Origin: Euonymus europaeus
Taxonomy: Eukaryota; Streptophyta; Magnoliopsida; Celastrales; Celastraceae
Direction of reading: 5' to 3'
NCBI GenBank assembly: GCA_963580455.1
Contig: OY756968.1
Span: forward strand, 19,313,996-19,377,995
DNA length: 64,000 nt
Each line of letters begins with the position of its first letter. Within the stretch, counting starts at the first letter, position 1. The notes under the pieces are model-generated. The model was not told where the DNA came from and ran no database searches. It saw nothing but the letters and a program-made list of their open reading frames with translations. Position numbers and translations under genes: made by a program. This document shows positions 61,044 through 64,000 of this stretch, one piece after another.

Positions 61044-61060
61044 CCGGGCTTCGCCCCGGG
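61044..61060 (-). other. Helitron 3' terminal hairpin
   Basis: CCCGGG on both arms around a short GCGAAG-type loop, close to the terminal CTAG. In Helitron transposition this structure is thought to end strand transfer. Confidence 0.8.
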
Positions 61061-62233
61061 ATGTTTGACATGCATCAAGGAATTTCCACAAACAATATCA
61101 GCACCACTTAACACGAATCTAAGATGATGTTGTAAGGAGCATATTGGACAAACAACCACTGGTTAATCTAGCGAAAATGAAATCTAAGTAAAAGAGACTT
61201 TGACATAGAAGTAAAATCTTGCGGTAACCATGACCAGTAAACAGTAAATCTATGTCTATATGCAAGTAGTTGTGCAAGTAATATATGCAACTCAAATGAC
61301 TAAGAAAAATCAATATCCAAAGATTAGTCATTAATCCTTGCTAATTTGTCAGCAAGAGATGATCATCACAAATTCATTTTCAGGGGAAAAAGAAAATATA
61401 TCAATGTGTCTAATTCTCGACAAATGCTAATTGTAAAGTGATGCAACATTAGTATCTTCATGATCAATTTTTTTAAAAAATATCTTAGCTTTGTTTAAGT
61501 CGAACTGAAGTGTGGCAGGTGTCCTAATATACGGTCTGTGGTAGAATCACCTTCAGTGCATCAATCTCCATTAGGGATCATCCATATGATCAATTCAACA
61601 GCTATTATGAAAGAAAGGGTCAATATACTGGATGCTGTGATTTTTGATGAGATGCCACTGTTATTACCAAACCAAATAGATTGAATCATCTTAAATGAAA
61701 GGTTGCATACACAATATTGTCAACTTTTAAGTGTTATGCAAAATTCTATAGTTTTAAAATTCATGATCTCTTAAAAGGTTCTCATTGACAACAGTATTGA
61801 GAGACCTCAAATGAGATTGTATCAGGAACCTGTGTTAACTAACCTAACTAATTTGTCAACAAATAAAATCCCATGACCAATCAAAACTTACAGATAGTAC
61901 CCAAGATGAAGGACAGAGAGTCCAGGAACATGAGCAGCTGCAGAAGAATGAAAAGAATTCAGTAGATTTTTATAAGCTCAGGAAAACCCATAAACATGGC
62001 AAAATAGAGGCACACATGCAACAGCAGTACAACATTAGCAAGAAAGCATATTATTAGCAAGAAAGTGAAAGCTGAAATTATATACATGTTTAGGTTGCAA
62101 AAGCAAAATGTAGCAAACAAAGCCATGGGAAACCAAGACCACAACTCTCGAAGGATAGAAAACCCAGCAGCTTTAAAATCTGCTGATATCAAATTACAAT
62201 GTTGATATCAAAACGCCGTAAATGAAGCTATAC

Positions 62234-62637
62234 CTTTCTTTGTGAATGACTGCTATCAATTGTTGTCCCATGAAACATTTTGTCGCACTCTTTTTGTAAA
62301 AGAGAAAATGTACCTTGATTACTGTACAAAATCACAAGTATTGGTAATAGTTTTGTCCCCATTAATCTACAATTTATTTTTTTGGACTTGATTAATCCAC
62401 CATTAAACATGAAGTATAACACAAGACAGTATCTCACAGAAGGATTATGGCTACTTTAAGAGGCTTATTGGACTGCTCGTACATGCCCTTCTCATATTCT
62501 TATTGTGAAGCTTCAAATACAGGGCCTATAAATAAAAATTTAGGAATTAAGAACTGACCTTTTCGAGGTGAATAATGAGGAATCAAACTTCGATATAGTG
62601 AGATTAGGCGTAGTGAATACGGCTTTTGTTCAATCTC
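62234..62637 (-). pseudogene. Captured exon pair in Helitron, gene not recognised
   Basis: Exon 62637-62559 (79 nt) follows CTTACAG and ends AAAAG before GTCAGT. Exon 62321-62234 (88 nt) follows TTGTACAG and ends GAAAG before GTATAG. Joined, they keep one open frame, EIEQKPYSLRLISLYRSLIP and then onward through VIKVHFLFYKK and GQQLIAVIHKE. Both splice junctions are canonical and the phases agree, so this looks like part of a real spliced gene rather than chance. I do not recognise the protein. Direction agrees with the Helitron strand. Confidence 0.4.
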
Positions 62638-63419
62638 CTGTAAGAAAGATCATAGAAGAAATAATGAATAAACCACAAATAGACAGCGCAAATGACTCAA
62701 TTCAGAAGCAAGGAGCAGGCCGAACTCGGACCACATAAGGAAAAACGTATGTACTCAGTATCTAGAACAACTTGGTCCAACTCAATAATTGACATCAAAT
62801 ACTAAAGCTATGTCACAGAGTTAACAATGCAGTGTGTTTTCCACAAGTATTAGTGCCACTAATCACAATTTTGTAAGAAAGATCATACAAAGAACACATG
62901 CTTCAATTGAAAGAATGAAGGCCTAAATCCTGGATACCAATTTCAAAGGAGAAGCAACTCTAAATCTCTGATTATCGCACACAGAACTCGTCACAGGGGC
63001 GGAAGAAATAGTGAAACATGTTTCAATATTCAGACATAGAGTTACAGGAGAGAATCCAAAACCCCAGCAACGAAGACCCTAGATTGTATAAGTGGATGAA
63101 AATAATGGAGGGTGCGAATTCTCCTCCCAAATACCGGATCGTACCCTAATTTCCCATACGGGGGAAAAACCAGCAGATGAAGGGAATAATTAACACCGAC
63201 CTTAACCCACTGCAGGGAAAAACGACGGGGAAAATAGGAGGTCCATACCTGATTCACTGGCCGGCGAAAAACGTATAATCCCACAAAGATTATTTATTGG
63301 AGTAGCGTGAAAGATATCCTTGCAAATGTCGTAAGAAGAAAGTTTGGAGGTGGGGCTTTCAATTTTTGGATGTGGCGGCGACGGCAGATACAGTTTCGGT
63401 CAATCCATATCGGCGTCTT

Positions 63420-63520
63420 GATGGAGAGAGGAGGGGGAATTGTGCAGGTTCATGTACCTGTGGGAGACAGCTGTAGCCGTCGGCATGGTGGCGGTGCGAA
63501 AGGCAAGAGTGAAGAGTCGA
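63420..63520 (-). pseudogene. Possible captured first exon in Helitron
   Basis: A good start context, GCCACCATGCCG, at about 63490 opens MPTATAVSHR and meets a donor-like CACAG before GTACAT near 63460. Upstream sequence is GC-rich compared with the Helitron's interior, as gene 5' regions often are. Not linked with certainty to the exons at 62234-62637. Confidence 0.3.
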
Positions 63521-63634
63521 CTTTGGCCACAGAAATTGAAATCGACGTTACGAATACATCGCGCGAGTAGGGGAATAGCCGGGACTCGCCAGGTAAGAGC
63601 CCTATTTGTTTGTACTTTATAGATATAGTATAGA

Positions 63635-64000
63635 TAGATAGATAGATTTCATGTATATCTAGCTGACGTGTTCACTTTTAATTATATGGAATATATTTTT
63701 TTGTTTACACGTATATTTAATCTGAACAAATTTAGAAATGTCAAATATCAAATTAAACTTATATCTTATAAAACAACTTAAATATATATTTCTCACTATT
63801 TAATTACTCGTAACGAGGATTCATAGTACAATAAATCAATCAGTTCATTCCATCATAAAACAAATCCTCCCTTCCCAAATCTCTTATAACCCTAGTTTTA
63901 ATTTGTGTAAACCTAAATTAACCAAATACAAAGTTGGATCCTCCAAACTATACCTACTCGATTTAACTACGAACATTTCCCCGTGGATTGCTGCCACCCC
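63635..64000. other. Right-edge spacer
   Basis: AT-rich, with a (GATA)n run at the Helitron junction (63630-63646). No gene recognised. Confidence 0.5.

Larger units (their letters stand above)
61030..63634 (-). mobile_element. Non-autonomous Helitron carrying exon-like gene fragments
   Basis: On the minus strand the 3' end has a stem-loop, CCCGGGGCGAAGCCCGGG (61043-61060), then 9 nt, then CTAG (61030-61033) followed by host T. The 5' end reads TCTATACTATATCTATAAAG (63634 downward), preceded by host A. Insertion between A and T, no target duplication, a 5' TC and a 3' hairpin plus CTAG define Helitrons. No Rep/helicase gene is present. Exon-like pieces with splice signals lie inside on the minus strand. 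Confidence 0.8.

Noticed and set aside
61119..62192. Hydrophobic minus-strand frames in the Helitron as membrane proteins
   Set aside because: Leu/Phe/Ile-rich output expected from AT-rich DNA; only the pieces with splice borders in phase were kept as candidates.
1..64000. tRNA or rRNA genes
   Set aside because: No cloverleaf-forming or rRNA-like sequence was recognised; the tRNA-Met matches are primer-binding sites of LTR elements.

Overview
The window looks like nuclear DNA of a dicot plant. It holds AT-rich introns with GT-AG splice sites, three intron-containing plant genes, and a dense population of plant transposable elements (Ty3/gypsy, Ty1/copia, hAT, Mutator-like, Helitron, MITEs, a LINE remnant). 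I cannot name the species.

Three host genes are supported. (1) A membrane-anchored kelch-repeat protein on the + strand, with seven coding exons between 5308 and 45334 that join to 1251 nt (416 codons plus stop). (2) An F-box/kelch protein on the - strand, 46676-50717, with two exons and 456 codons. It sits tail to tail with gene 1. (3) A glycosyltransferase family 14 (GT14) enzyme on the + strand, 56585-58119, with four exons and 423 codons. From memory, genes 1 and 2 match the neighbouring Arabidopsis loci At1g51540 and At1g51550, so the pair is probably an old syntenic block.

Region by region: 1-972 is the 5' end of a gypsy element that runs off the left edge. 1375-5070 is a Mutator-like element (9-bp target duplication, about 500-bp inverted termini) filled with GGTTGAGAA repeats around a Ulp1-protease fragment; it ends 238 bp before the kelch start codon. 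Intron 1 of the kelch gene holds a three-deep nest: a chromodomain gypsy element (7039-18896) broken in gag by a hAT (8138-14667), itself broken by a young copia element (8856-13256). Exon 4 is split by a rearranged hAT (21297-25098) with a perfect 8-bp duplication, so the annotated allele cannot encode the full protein. Intron 5 holds a copia element (28301-42205) whose left LTR carries a second copia (28412-33660) and whose right LTR carries a nearly intact hAT (38454-42140); a short hAT (42299-43091) lies just after it.

Beyond the F-box gene are decayed MULE/FAR1-like and copia remnants with a TTA-flanked MITE (51.4-55.1 kb). After the GT14 gene come small repeats, a probable solo LTR (60219-60831), and a non-autonomous Helitron (61030-63634) that seems to carry spliced exons of an unrecognised gene.

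Together the window shows a small host gene inflated to 40 kb by repeated nested insertion. Element boundaries were set by matching termini and target-site duplications by eye; no database search was possible.
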